Of a DNA stretch of 43,123 nt, positions 16,325 to 24,941 are shown one piece after another. How positions within the stretch are numbered: position 1 is the stretch's first letter; every line of letters begins with the position of its first letter. The position numbers and the translations under genes are program-made. The notes under the pieces are model-generated. The model was not told where the DNA came from. It saw nothing but the letters and a program-made list of their open reading frames with translations, and did not search any database. Location of the stretch: positions 1 through 43,123 of the IMG/VR virus record IMGVR_UViG_3300022858_000161. One strand, 5' to 3'. The DNA comes from a virus.

Positions 16325-19300
16325 ATGGCATTTTCATGGCAAAATGGTGGAGGTACAACTACAAAGACTTCTGGATCTGGTAATTTTTCATGGCAAAGAA
16401 ATAAAATAGAATTACCTGAAATAGAAGAACAAAAACCATCACCAAGCATATTTAGTAGAGGTATTGAAGCTGGTAAAACTGTTACACAACCACAACCACA
16501 AGCACCCAAAATAGATCCAAAGTTTACCACAGTAGATGGTAAACAGGCTTTTACTTTGCCTGGAGGTGAGCAATTCTTTACAGGTAATAAACAAGAAGAA
16601 CTTGTCACAGTTGATAGAGATAAAGATGGAAAACTTATTAGACCACCAAAAAGCGTAATAGACGAAGTTAGGGGTGGTAGTTTTGATGATGTTAATGCAG
16701 AAGTTGATCATGGAGTATCTTTATTTGCAGGTGGTACTAATGAAAGAACTAATTTAAGACCATTGAGCAATGATGTGCCATTTTGGGAGAGATACAAGGC
16801 TGCATTTAATGTTTTTGAATCACAAAAAGATGTAGAGGAGAGATATAGACAAGCTGGTAAAGTGGTTGTTGAAAATGAAGCTAGGAAAAAATTAGATTCA
16901 GGAGAATTGACTTTAGGCCAGGCTAGAAATATGATAGTCAATTGGGAATCACAAAATCCTAAAACTGCTAAAGATTTTTTCTTGACTTCACTTGTCCAAG
17001 AATATAAGAAAGCAATTAGTCCTAGTACACAGATTAAAAATTTAACAGAATCAACTCCATTCCAAATTGGCAAAGGAATTGGTAAAGAAATATTAGCTAC
17101 TGCTGGATCAGTACTAGACTTTTTACATAGAACTGGTTTACAAGTTATAACGGCTGGATCAGCAGTTGTTTCTCCATTAGTTGTTAGTGGTTTTAAAAAA
17201 TTTGGTACTGGATCAATTATCAATCCAAAAGGAGATAAAGATTTACAAAATATTTCATACGATGATATATGGAGTGACTCATTAAAAGAATGGGAAGAAA
17301 GAGCTTTGGCTGTTGGTATGCCAATAGAAGATTTTAAGGCTAGATTATTTGGTAGAGAACCAGAACCAATGAAATTATTTGAAGAACAAGAAAAAAAAGC
17401 TGCTCAGGAGTATATCGAAGCTAAAGGAACTGATGAATCATTAAAAGCTTTTAGTAAAAGTTTTTTAAAGATCGGTTGGTATAAATTTGTAGGCGATTGG
17501 TCCAATCCTTTTTATGTATTTAAAGTTAGAGGACTTTCAAAAGATAGTTTTAAATTACAATCTCAAGAAAAAGTATTAGCTAATTTTGAACTTAATCCGG
17601 CAAAAGAAAATTTTCTTGGTATGAAAGGTCAAAAAGTTAAACCAAGTGAAAAAGTTTATAAAGTAGACTCTGATGCAACTGAAACACTTATTAATATAAA
17701 CAAAAAAGGAAAGGTTAAGATTGGCGAAAAACCAGAACTTAAAATTTATGTTTCACAAAATAAAAGCGGTGTTTTAAATGTTAAAGTTACTAATAGCGGT
17801 GGAGATATACTAAATAAAAATGCAGTTCAATATGTAGCAGATAATATTGTAAATAAATATCAACCATTAATAGGGGAAACTCCTAAAGCCATTACAACAC
17901 CAAGAGTTCCTGGTGGTATTGCCCCTGTAGCACCCCCAATAACGCCAAAAATACCCCCTGTTTCGCCTGTAACAGCTCCAATCGCCCCAGAGCCTACAAT
18001 TACGCCTAAAGCTCCTGTAACGCCTGAAATAACACCAGTAGTACCAGAGGTCAAAATAGAGCCTAAAACGCCTGTAACAGCACCAGAGGTGGCAAAAAAG
18101 GCTATCGTAGAGCCAGTTAAGCCAGAGGTTAAACTATTACCTACTGAATTAAAGCCATTAGTTGAATCTGCTAAAAAAATGGGATTAACAAAAAATCAGT
18201 TTATTGAAGAATTTAACAAGGGTCTTAATGAACAAAACTTAACTAAGAGGGAGACAGCTCAAAAAATAGATAGTTATATAAAATTAAAATTGAGACAAAC
18301 GCCAGAACAATTTTATGATACTTATATAGCCGTAGAAAAACCAGAAGTTCCTAAAATTCCAGAGGCTAAGGTTGAAGTTCCTAAAGTAGAACCTATACCT
18401 AAAGAATTACAACCATTGACAGTAGAAGCCAAGAAGTATAAGAGTGTTGAGGAGTTTATTGAAAATAATATACAACAAGAAAAAGATAATTTAATAAAAC
18501 CCTTAAAAGAAAAAATAAGTGAATTAGAATTAAGAAATACTAGAGATATTAGTCCTAAAATAAGTGAATCTATTATAAGACAAATAAATAAAATAGATAA
18601 AAAAATAATATCTATACAAAATGAAACAAAAGATATAGGTGATTTTATTGTTGATTCTGACAAATTTACAGAAAAAAGACAACAACTAACAGATATATAC
18701 AATAAAGCACAAGCAAAACCTGTTCTTGAAAAAGTAGTTAAGCCTGAAGTGGTTAAGCCAAAGATAGAAACCGAGTTAGCTAAATTTAAAAAACTATCAT
18801 ACGCTGAACAAGAAATAACTTTTGATAAATTATCTAAGTCTGACCAAGAAAAAGTTTATGATGTTGATATTGTAGAAACAGATTTAAAGAAAAAACTTGA
18901 ATCAGACATACTATTACAAGGTGGGGTCAAAATGAGTCCAGCAGAAGAAATTGAATATAAAGAAGTAGTACCAATTCGTGTAAGAAGAAAAAATGGATTA
19001 TTACCAGATGTAATGGCTCAACAATTAAAATCAATGGGATGGAATGTTGAACTAACAAGTAGAAGTTTTTTTGAACTCGTTGATAAACATATTTCAGGCA
19101 TAGAAGCTAAAGAAAAATATGAAAGTGTAAAATTAACCTCTGGGATTGATCCTGGTATTAATAAATTCATAGCAGAAGAAATAAAACCAACTTTAAAGAA
19201 AGCTAAGGAAGCAGGGGTAATGATTGCTAAAGCAGTACAGTATTTAGGTAGTGTTATTGTTAAAACCCTTGAACCTAGTAAATTAGTTGAAATGAAGTTA

Positions 19301-21817
19301 GGTAAAGAACCTTATGCTAAAGTTATAAGAGGAATACATAAACCAGAAGCAAGGTTATTGCAGTTTGATTATAAAAAGTTAGCTACTTTAGATAAAAATA
19401 TAATGAGCCTAGAGATTTGGTTCAATAAATATTCTGATAAAATTTTAGAAAACTTCATGCTTTCAAGAGGTGATCCATCATCTGCAAATGCTTTAATTAT
19501 GCAACAAGAAGCTATTAATAATTTACCATCAGAACTTAAAACTGTAGAAATTAAAAATGCTATTCAAGAAATAGCAGACTTTAACTATGAATTTTTACAA
19601 AGAGTAGTTGGTAAAGATATAAATAAAATTAAAGATTATTTTTATGGTATTTATAAAAATTATAAAAAAGTAGATAAATTTTTAGACCATTGGAAAGAAA
19701 CAAAAAGATTTACAAAGGAAAAAAAGTTCCCTACCTTTGCTGATGCAAAAGAATATGGGCTTGAATTGAGAAATAATAATCCAGTTACTAATCTAAAACA
19801 AGAATTTAAAGCTATAGCTCAATTAGATGCTATGAATTGGTTAAAAGATGAATTATTAAGAACTGGAAATAATAAATATATTTCTAAAAAAGAAGATGCA
19901 CCTATTGAGTGGGATAAAGTTGAAGCCTTAGCTTTTAGAGGTTTAAGAGTAGAACCTAATTTGGCAAAATTAATAAATAATTTAATATCAACTAATAAAA
20001 TTACCAGACAACCAATATTAAATACTTTTAGAAAAATCAATAATGTATTAAGAACTACCAAGTTTATAGGAAGTGCTTTTCATCTTGCTGTTATAGGAAA
20101 ACAGTCGGTAGCTGATAGTGGGTATTTAGGATTTATCCGTAAGAAAACAGCATTAAGTGGCGCAACTATTGGATTTAGAGAAAATGATCTAGTATTTAAA
20201 ACTGTTGAATATGAAGAATATGTTGAATTAGGTGGTGGTCATAAATACAGTATAGAATCAGAAGCCCAGAGAGGATTATCTAATGTTTTTGATAAAATAA
20301 ATCGTGGAAACTATTTAGGTGGTTTAACAAAAATAGGTATGATTCCTATTAAGATACCTACAAAGTTTGTAGAATGGATGTTTAGTAATTACATACCTAA
20401 AGTAAAATATGCAAAATATTTAGAATATGTTAATACCCAAGAAAAAAAACTAGGCAGGGAATTAAAAGACTCTGAAAAAATAGAGATAATTAAAGAGGGT
20501 CAAAACTTCTATGGTGAAATGAATGAAAGATTATTTGGTAGAAGTGGAACAGTAACTACTGCTTTGAGATTTGTCTTTATGGCTCCTGGATTTGCTGAAG
20601 GTAATTATAGAACTATTATAAAGGGTTTATCACAATTTGGTGCTAAGGGAACTTATAGAGCTGGGAGATCAAGATTTAATATTTTAAACTCTTTAATATT
20701 AACTGCTACATTAGCCACTATTGGTACTTTAGCTTTTACAAGAAAAGCTCCAGAGAAACCTGAGAAGTTAGAAGATGTAAGAGATTTATTCAAAATTGAT
20801 ACTGGTTATAAAGACGATAAAGATAGAAGAATAATGATTGATATGCTTACTTATGATAAAGATTATTGGAATATTCTATTTAATGTTATGAAAGGTCGCC
20901 CAGATAAAGTAGTGAGTGAGGCTATAACTAGACTTGGTGGAATGAAAGCTAGCACTTTTGAAATGCTAACTGATATGACTTTATTACTTCAAGGTAGAGC
21001 ATTAGTTGATTGGAAAAATGATGAAGTAGTTGAAACAACAGATCCATTTTTAAAGCAAGTCCAAAAGATAGGAATATATGAATTAAAAAGATTAGAACCT
21101 ATCTCTGTTAGTGTTTATAAACAAATAAGAAATAAGAAAATTGGTATTTTACTATCTGCAATTTCATCTTTAGCTGGCGTTAGACCAACATACACCGAAG
21201 AAGATAAAATGAAACAGAAGATAATATCAAGAGTATATTCATTAAAAGGACAACAAGAAGAACTTTATCAATACTTAAAAACAATAAATAATCCAGAAAA
21301 AGCTATTGAGGATTATAATAAAACTGTTAATAATATTTTAGATAGTGATTTAGTTTCTGATGAAATAAGAAAAGAATGGAAACCAAAACTAGAAATTGAT
21401 ACAGAACAATTCTTAGGTAACAAAATATATAATTTAACTGATCCAACAGTAAGTCAGGATGAATTTGACAAATTACTTAAATATTTAGTAAACTTTGATA
21501 TTGATAATGAAAAAGCATTAGATTATTTAAACAAATCTTTTAAAGATAAGAACACAAGCGATAATGTAATTAAAGAAAGAACTGAAAGATTTAATGATAG
21601 AATATCAGGAGATTATAATTTAGATGAATTTATACAAAATAAGATTTATAATATAACAGCAAATAATGCAAACAAAGAAACTTCAAAAGAATTTTTAGAT
21701 GAATATAATATTGAAACTTGGAATACAGCAAAAGATTTATTACATCAATATTATAAAAATAGTGATAGTGATGTAAAACAATGGAGATTTGATAACCTAG
21801 AACAATATTTTAAATAA
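16325..21817 (+). CDS. giant internal virion / DNA-ejection protein (1830 aa)
   Basis: The largest gene, 1830 aa. In order: an N-terminal low-complexity part; a hydrophobic patch near 260-285; a Pro-rich linker at about 520-605 with many PV, PK and PE steps; a Lys/Glu helical region; a large globular helical part (about 900-1450); a membrane-prone segment near 1455-1472; and a charged C-terminal tail with repeated NKIYN segments. Size, place and mix of helices with isolated hydrophobic patches match the largest ejection protein of short-tailed phages (T7 gp16 type). I saw no lysozyme or transglycosylase motif, protease motif or polymerase motif. It could carry a polyvalent enzymatic domain I cannot recognise. 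Confidence 0.55.
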   Translation: MAFSWQNGGGTTTKTSGSGNFSWQRNKIELPEIEEQKPSPSIFSRGIEAGKTVTQPQPQAPKIDPKFTTVDGKQAFTLPGGEQFFTGNKQEELVTVDRDKDGKLIRPPKSVIDEVRGGSFDDVNAEVDHGVSLFAGGTNERTNLRPLSNDVPFWERYKAAFNVFESQKDVEERYRQAGKVVVENEARKKLDSGELTLGQARNMIVNWESQNPKTAKDFFLTSLVQEYKKAISPSTQIKNLTESTPFQIGKGIGKEILATAGSVLDFLHRTGLQVITAGSAVVSPLVVSGFKKFGTGSIINPKGDKDLQNISYDDIWSDSLKEWEERALAVGMPIEDFKARLFGREPEPMKLFEEQEKKAAQEYIEAKGTDESLKAFSKSFLKIGWYKFVGDWSNPFYVFKVRGLSKDSFKLQSQEKVLANFELNPAKENFLGMKGQKVKPSEKVYKVDSDATETLININKKGKVKIGEKPELKIYVSQNKSGVLNVKVTNSGGDILNKNAVQYVADNIVNKYQPLIGETPKAITTPRVPGGIAPVAPPITPKIPPVSPVTAPIAPEPTITPKAPVTPEITPVVPEVKIEPKTPVTAPEVAKKAIVEPVKPEVKLLPTELKPLVESAKKMGLTKNQFIEEFNKGLNEQNLTKRETAQKIDSYIKLKLRQTPEQFYDTYIAVEKPEVPKIPEAKVEVPKVEPIPKELQPLTVEAKKYKSVEEFIENNIQQEKDNLIKPLKEKISELELRNTRDISPKISESIIRQINKIDKKIISIQNETKDIGDFIVDSDKFTEKRQQLTDIYNKAQAKPVLEKVVKPEVVKPKIETELAKFKKLSYAEQEITFDKLSKSDQEKVYDVDIVETDLKKKLESDILLQGGVKMSPAEEIEYKEVVPIRVRRKNGLLPDVMAQQLKSMGWNVELTSRSFFELVDKHISGIEAKEKYESVKLTSGIDPGINKFIAEEIKPTLKKAKEAGVMIAKAVQYLGSVIVKTLEPSKLVEMKLGKEPYAKVIRGIHKPEARLLQFDYKKLATLDKNIMSLEIWFNKYSDKILENFMLSRGDPSSANALIMQQEAINNLPSELKTVEIKNAIQEIADFNYEFLQRVVGKDINKIKDYFYGIYKNYKKVDKFLDHWKETKRFTKEKKFPTFADAKEYGLELRNNNPVTNLKQEFKAIAQLDAMNWLKDELLRTGNNKYISKKEDAPIEWDKVEALAFRGLRVEPNLAKLINNLISTNKITRQPILNTFRKINNVLRTTKFIGSAFHLAVIGKQSVADSGYLGFIRKKTALSGATIGFRENDLVFKTVEYEEYVELGGGHKYSIESEAQRGLSNVFDKINRGNYLGGLTKIGMIPIKIPTKFVEWMFSNYIPKVKYAKYLEYVNTQEKKLGRELKDSEKIEIIKEGQNFYGEMNERLFGRSGTVTTALRFVFMAPGFAEGNYRTIIKGLSQFGAKGTYRAGRSRFNILNSLILTATLATIGTLAFTRKAPEKPEKLEDVRDLFKIDTGYKDDKDRRIMIDMLTYDKDYWNILFNVMKGRPDKVVSEAITRLGGMKASTFEMLTDMTLLLQGRALVDWKNDEVVETTDPFLKQVQKIGIYELKRLEPISVSVYKQIRNKKIGILLSAISSLAGVRPTYTEEDKMKQKIISRVYSLKGQQEELYQYLKTINNPEKAIEDYNKTVNNILDSDLVSDEIRKEWKPKLEIDTEQFLGNKIYNLTDPTVSQDEFDKLLKYLVNFDIDNEKALDYLNKSFKDKNTSDNVIKERTERFNDRISGDYNLDEFIQNKIYNITANNANKETSKEFLDEYNIETWNTAKDLLHQYYKNSDSDVKQWRFDNLEQYFK

Positions 21818-21830
21818 TTAATATAAACAA

Positions 21831-22004
21831 ATGAAAGCGTTAAAAATTTTGGCGATTATCTCGCTAGTAGTATCAGGAATTGGATTTTTTTATTCTAGTA
21901 GTTATGATGTAGATGTTCTTACAGGAGCAATAGTTTTACTAATCGCAATCAACATCCCTTTGGCAATAATCGGATTGATTCAGGTCAAGAAGTCTATTAA
22001 ATAA
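21831..22004 (+). CDS. small two-span membrane protein
   Basis: A 57-aa protein with two hydrophobic helices (about 4-20 and 32-51) joined by a short polar loop and a basic C-terminal end. It begins 13 bases after the giant ejection gene with an A/T-rich leader and closes the late gene block. A role in lysis, ejection or superinfection exclusion is possible; none is shown. Confidence 0.55.
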   Translation: MKALKILAIISLVVSGIGFFYSSSYDVDVLTGAIVLLIAINIPLAIIGLIQVKKSIK

Positions 22005-22033
22005 ACCTTATTAAGTAGTGAATAAGTAAGCAC

Positions 22034-22062
22034 TTGCGTAGTTCTTTGGGTTGTGTTAGGAT
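22034..22062 (+). promoter_or_regulatory. sigma70-type promoter ahead of the replication genes
   Basis: TTGCGT at 22034-22039 and TAGGAT at 22057-22062 with 17 bases between, and a TGn extension just before the -10. The predicted start is near 22069. A second site with the same pattern (TTGCAT and TGCTAAGAT) lies at 24285-24312. It would drive a leader containing a 12-aa reading frame and a terminator, then the initiator gene. Confidence 0.6.
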
Positions 22063-22071
22063 GTAGTTGTT

Positions 22072-22110
22072 ATGAACAAGACCAAACACAATCTAATTAA
22101 TTGCCAATAA
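22072..22110 (+). CDS. putative 12-aa leader peptide
   Basis: A tiny reading frame, ATG at 22072 to TAA at 22108-22110, encoding MNKTKHNLINCQ. It starts a few bases after the predicted transcript start and stops immediately before the terminator hairpin at 22112. This order (promoter, short peptide, terminator, gene) is that of attenuators. It contains no run of one amino acid and has no SD, so it may be chance. Confidence 0.3.
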   Translation: MNKTKHNLINCQ

Positions 22111-22111
22111 T

Positions 22112-22159
22112 GGATACCTGATAAACCTTTCGGTTTTGTTCAGTCAGGTATCCTTTTTT
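22112..22159 (+). terminator. Rho-independent terminator or attenuator before the initiator gene
   Basis: A perfect 10-bp stem pairs 22112-22121 with 22144-22153, an inner 5-bp hairpin (22123-22127 with 22132-22136, TTTC loop) sits inside, and six T residues follow at 22154-22159. It would end late transcripts coming from the ejection genes. Because a promoter lies upstream at 22034, it would also attenuate the replication transcript. Confidence 0.75.
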
Positions 22160-22182
22160 GGTCGTTAATTTAATAAAATAGT

Positions 22183-22881
22183 ATGTTGGAATTTAAAGGA
22201 TCTGTTATATGGGCAAGACAGACAGTAGAAAGTGATATATTTTTTTGGAAGCCAGACAAATGGTTTAAAATTTGGTTTTATCTAGTATGTAGAGTTAATT
22301 TTAAAGATACTAAGCAATTTAAAAGAGGTTCTTGTTTTACTACTTATAAGGAAATATCTGATAATACTAAAGCTACTAAAGACCAAATTAAGCACTGTCT
22401 ATCATACCTGAAAGACGCCCAAATGATACACACACAAAAAGCCACACGAGGAATGATTGTTTCTGTGCTAAGGTATGCAGAATATCAAGACGCTATAAAA
22501 TCTAAAAGCCACAGTAAAAGCCATAAAGGCGCCACAGAGAAGCCACAGAGAAGCCACACTATAGTAGAAGAATGTAATAATGAGAAGAAGAGTAGCATAA
22601 CTCCTAAAATCTCTAAACGACTTGTTGACTCCTTAATAGGAATGGCGGATTTACAACAGGGACCAGATGGAGATTACCAATTAGGCAATTTATTCCCTGC
22701 TAAGAAACTTGCTAAAAATATTAAACAGGAAATATCCCCTGATAAAGATATGACTGATGATGAGATCATAAAAGGATTTGAAAGGCTTTATGACAAAATG
22801 GATGATTTTCACAGAAATAATGCAACAAGTATTGGTTATATTGTCAAGAACTGGAATAAAATAATAAACACTTTAAAATAA
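22183..22881 (+). CDS. replication initiator / replisome organiser-like protein
   Basis: A 232-aa protein. Residues 1-105 look like the winged-helix domain of phage replisome organisers, with a conserved WFKIWFYLV-like core and a recognition-helix region (SDNTKATKDQIKHCLSYLKD). A basic, Ser/His-rich linker follows (about 107-128), and the C-terminal part (about 145-232) is helical, as in domains that contact a DnaB-type helicase. The next gene encodes such a helicase, 4 bases on. The linker DNA is a phased iteron-like array, so the origin may be inside this gene, as in lambda O. Confidence 0.7.
   Translation: MLEFKGSVIWARQTVESDIFFWKPDKWFKIWFYLVCRVNFKDTKQFKRGSCFTTYKEISDNTKATKDQIKHCLSYLKDAQMIHTQKATRGMIVSVLRYAEYQDAIKSKSHSKSHKGATEKPQRSHTIVEECNNEKKSSITPKISKRLVDSLIGMADLQQGPDGDYQLGNLFPAKKLAKNIKQEISPDKDMTDDEIIKGFERLYDKMDDFHRNNATSIGYIVKNWNKIINTLK
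22508..22559 (+). repeat. iteron-like array, candidate replication origin
   Basis: Five copies of GCCACA-type sites start at 22508, 22520, 22531, 22542 and 22553, so they are 12, 11, 11 and 11 bases apart, about one helical turn. The extended unit is AAGCCACAGAG; the second copy reads GCCATA. A further GCCACA lies at 22441. They fall in the linker of the initiator gene, the same position as the origin iterons in lambdoid O genes. They also encode a KSH/RSH-like linker, so the repeat could be protein-driven instead. Confidence 0.6.
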
Positions 22882-22885
22882 AATT

Positions 22886-23668
22886 ATGATTGAAGAAAAA
22901 TTTGATAAAATAGTATCTATTATGGATATTGCTGATAGTAAAGCATTATCAGATAGGTTCTCAACAGGTTTTAAAGCATTTGATGAAGCTATGAATAATG
23001 GCTTTAAAGTTGGTGATCTGGCTATTATTAGCGGACAGCCTGGCGCTGGTAAAACTACTTTAGCGCAAACACTAACCTATAATTTATGTAAAAACCAAGT
23101 GCCTTGTTTATGGTTTTCTTTTGAAGTAGTTGTGTCTGAGCTTAAAAAGAAATTTATGAATATGGGTATTGATCAGGAATTTATGACTTATGTGCCTAAA
23201 AAAAATATTAGTAGTAGTGTGGATTGGATAAAAGAAAGGATAGAAACAGGTTTAAAAGACTTTATGACTAAGGTTATTTTCATAGATATGATTGATAATG
23301 TTATCCCAAGGGAGAATAAACAGGGCGATTCTAGGGAACAAACCTTGAAAAATATCACTAAAGAACTCAAAGAAATAGCGATTGAACACGAAATAACAGT
23401 TGTTCTAATGGTTCATCTCAAGAAAACAGAACTTAGCAAAGAGCCTGATATGTCAGATATTGGTTATTCAGGTGGTATTGCCCAGTTGGCTGATTATGTT
23501 TTTATGCTTTACAAGGAACAATCAAAGGCATCTAAACTTAGACAAGAAGATACTAGTGGCTTATTTGAAGAAAAACCCCTGATTATTAAAATTGAAAAAA
23601 ACAGGGAGACCGGCAAAAAGGCTTATGTTAAAACTATTTTTGATAAAGGTAGGTTAATAGAATTATAA
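22886..23668 (+). CDS. DnaB-type replicative helicase ATPase domain
   Basis: A 260-aa RecA-fold ATPase. Walker A is GQPGAGKTT near residues 50-58, Walker B is VIFIDMID near 130-137, and the core continues with VVLMVHLKK near 172-180 and the SGGIAQLADYVFML segment typical of DnaB C-terminal domains (around 192-206). The N-terminal primase-binding domain of DnaB is absent, so this is a short, single-domain helicase or a loader-like ATPase. It follows the initiator gene directly. Confidence 0.75.
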   Translation: MIEEKFDKIVSIMDIADSKALSDRFSTGFKAFDEAMNNGFKVGDLAIISGQPGAGKTTLAQTLTYNLCKNQVPCLWFSFEVVVSELKKKFMNMGIDQEFMTYVPKKNISSSVDWIKERIETGLKDFMTKVIFIDMIDNVIPRENKQGDSREQTLKNITKELKEIAIEHEITVVLMVHLKKTELSKEPDMSDIGYSGGIAQLADYVFMLYKEQSKASKLRQEDTSGLFEEKPLIIKIEKNRETGKKAYVKTIFDKGRLIEL

Positions 23669-23686
23669 AATAATTAATATAAAATT

Positions 23687-24115
23687 ATGTCAAAAAGAGG
23701 ATTTTATGGAATAGCATTTTACGAACCAAAATTTACTGAAAATATTGGAACTGCTATTAGAAACGCCCATTGTTTTGATGCTGATTTTATTTGCTTAATT
23801 GGTAAAAGATATAAAAAAACTCCTAGCGATACAACTAAGGCTCAAAAACATATACCGCTTTATGAATATAAAGATTTAAAAGATTTTATCGAACATACGC
23901 CAAAAGATTGTGAAATAGTATCAGTTGAAGTTGATGGAAATGATATAAAGAATTTTGTCCACCCAGAAAGAGCTATTTATCTAATTGGTGGTGAAGATAG
24001 AACTTTGCCAATAATAAAATCAAGAAGAGTTACATTCCCAACTAGGTATTGTGTTAATATGGCAGTTGCTAGTGGATTAATTCTTTATGATAGAGTAATA
24101 AAAAGTAAAATATAA
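23687..24115 (+). CDS. SPOUT-class (SpoU/TrmH-like) RNA 2'-O-methyltransferase
   Basis: A 142-aa protein with the three SpoU motifs: NIGTAIRNAHCF at 19-30, LIGGEDRTLP near 99-108, and CVNMAVASGLILYD near 122-135. These form the knotted S-adenosylmethionine site of enzymes that methylate ribose in tRNA or rRNA. It is about the size of TrmL (157 aa), without an extra RNA-binding domain. It is unusual in a phage replication cluster; it may alter host tRNA or protect phage RNA. Substrate unknown. Confidence 0.8.
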   Translation: MSKRGFYGIAFYEPKFTENIGTAIRNAHCFDADFICLIGKRYKKTPSDTTKAQKHIPLYEYKDLKDFIEHTPKDCEIVSVEVDGNDIKNFVHPERAIYLIGGEDRTLPIIKSRRVTFPTRYCVNMAVASGLILYDRVIKSKI

Positions 24116-24119
24116 AATT

Positions 24120-24281
24120 ATGCAAGTAAAATGCCCCCAATGTGGATCAACAGATATAGATGTCTATACAAAGGATAATCCTGATATGGAGTTTCTATTC
24201 TGTTTCGTATGTCAGAACGATTCGCCTTATAATTATAAGGGTAATGATAAGAAAGAAGATACCAAGCCTGTGGATAAGTAA
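24120..24281 (+). CDS. small zinc-ribbon protein
   Basis: A 53-aa protein with CPQC at residues 5-8 and CFVC near 29-32 and a charged Lys/Asp tail. It is a four-Cys ribbon like those at 13081-13479 but separate from them. ATG follows the usual AAAATT leader. A promoter for the next gene begins just after its stop. Confidence 0.6.
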   Translation: MQVKCPQCGSTDIDVYTKDNPDMEFLFCFVCQNDSPYNYKGNDKKEDTKPVDK

Positions 24282-24284
24282 TAC

Positions 24285-24312
24285 TTGCATTAATATGTCA
24301 GTATGCTAAGAT
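24285..24312 (+). promoter_or_regulatory. sigma70-type promoter with extended -10
   Basis: TTGCAT at 24285-24290 and TAAGAT at 24307-24312, 16 bases apart, with TGC directly before the -10. The predicted start is near 24319, 15 bases before the ribbon-helix-helix gene. The pattern matches the promoter at 22034. Confidence 0.6.
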
Positions 24313-24333
24313 AGAATTAATTAACAATCAAAT

Positions 24334-24528
24334 ATGAAAAACAATTTAGAATTACCGGCCATATTAAGGCGAGAAAGAAAAAACATATTTACTGAAATAA
24401 TTACTTGTAAAGTTGAAAAAGAAACAATGCTTGAATTAAAAGAATTTGAAAAGCAAGGAGTAAATAGATCAGCTCTAATTAGATGGGGATTGCAACTAGC
24501 AATAAAGGAATTAGAAAAATTAAAATAA
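24334..24528 (+). CDS. ribbon-helix-helix (CopG/Arc-like) DNA-binding protein candidate
   Basis: A 64-aa protein. Residues 21-62 fit a ribbon-helix-helix: a strand (TEIITCKVEK), a first helix (ETMLELKEFEKQ), a turn with Asn-Arg-Ser, and a second helix (ALIRWGLQLAIKELEK). Such dimers bind operators with the strand. It is the only transcription-factor candidate in the genome and has its own promoter, so it may autoregulate or control the recombination genes downstream. Confidence 0.6.
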   Translation: MKNNLELPAILRRERKNIFTEIITCKVEKETMLELKEFEKQGVNRSALIRWGLQLAIKELEKLK

Positions 24529-24533
24529 AAATT

Positions 24534-24692
24534 ATGTTAGATGAAGGAACAACAAAAGTAATAATAGAGGAAAGTTACAAAATTGGATTTAAAGATGCTG
24601 TAAAACTAATAAAAATGCACGGACTACAACTTACAGAAAATAAATTTGAAGAAATATTTGAAGAAGCAATAAAAATATCAAGGAAAAAATAA
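24534..24692 (+). CDS. small helical protein, unknown
   Basis: A 52-aa acidic protein that is predicted all helix. The ATG at 24534 follows the common AAAAATT leader, whereas the longer in-frame extension overlaps the preceding gene, so the short form is preferred. No family recognised. It could partner the ribbon-helix-helix protein, since it follows by 5 bases. Confidence 0.45.
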   Translation: MLDEGTTKVIIEESYKIGFKDAVKLIKMHGLQLTENKFEEIFEEAIKISRKK

Positions 24693-24706
24693 ACTAAAAT
24701 AAAATT

Positions 24707-24937
24707 ATGTGGTGGGAAGAATTAAAAGAACTATTATGGACAGCATTATGTGTATTAATTATTGGAATAATAATAACAATTATTGTTGGAGTACCTGGTT
24801 TATTTATAGCTAGATACTCCGCTTGTAAGAAAGCTGAAATATATAATGAAATAAATGGAACTGAATATACTTGTTATGACTTTTTATGGGCTAGCGATCA
24901 AATAAATGAAAAAACACAAACTATAAATGTAAAATAA
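24707..24937 (+). CDS. single-span membrane protein, unknown
   Basis: A 76-aa protein with one long hydrophobic helix (about 11-35), and a C-terminal part with three Cys (SACKKAE, YTCYDF) that would be outside or inside depending on topology. It is within the early recombination operon. A role in superinfection exclusion or membrane attachment of replication is possible but unsupported. Confidence 0.5.
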   Translation: MWWEELKELLWTALCVLIIGIIITIIVGVPGLFIARYSACKKAEIYNEINGTEYTCYDFLWASDQINEKTQTINVK

Positions 24938-24941
24938 AGTT

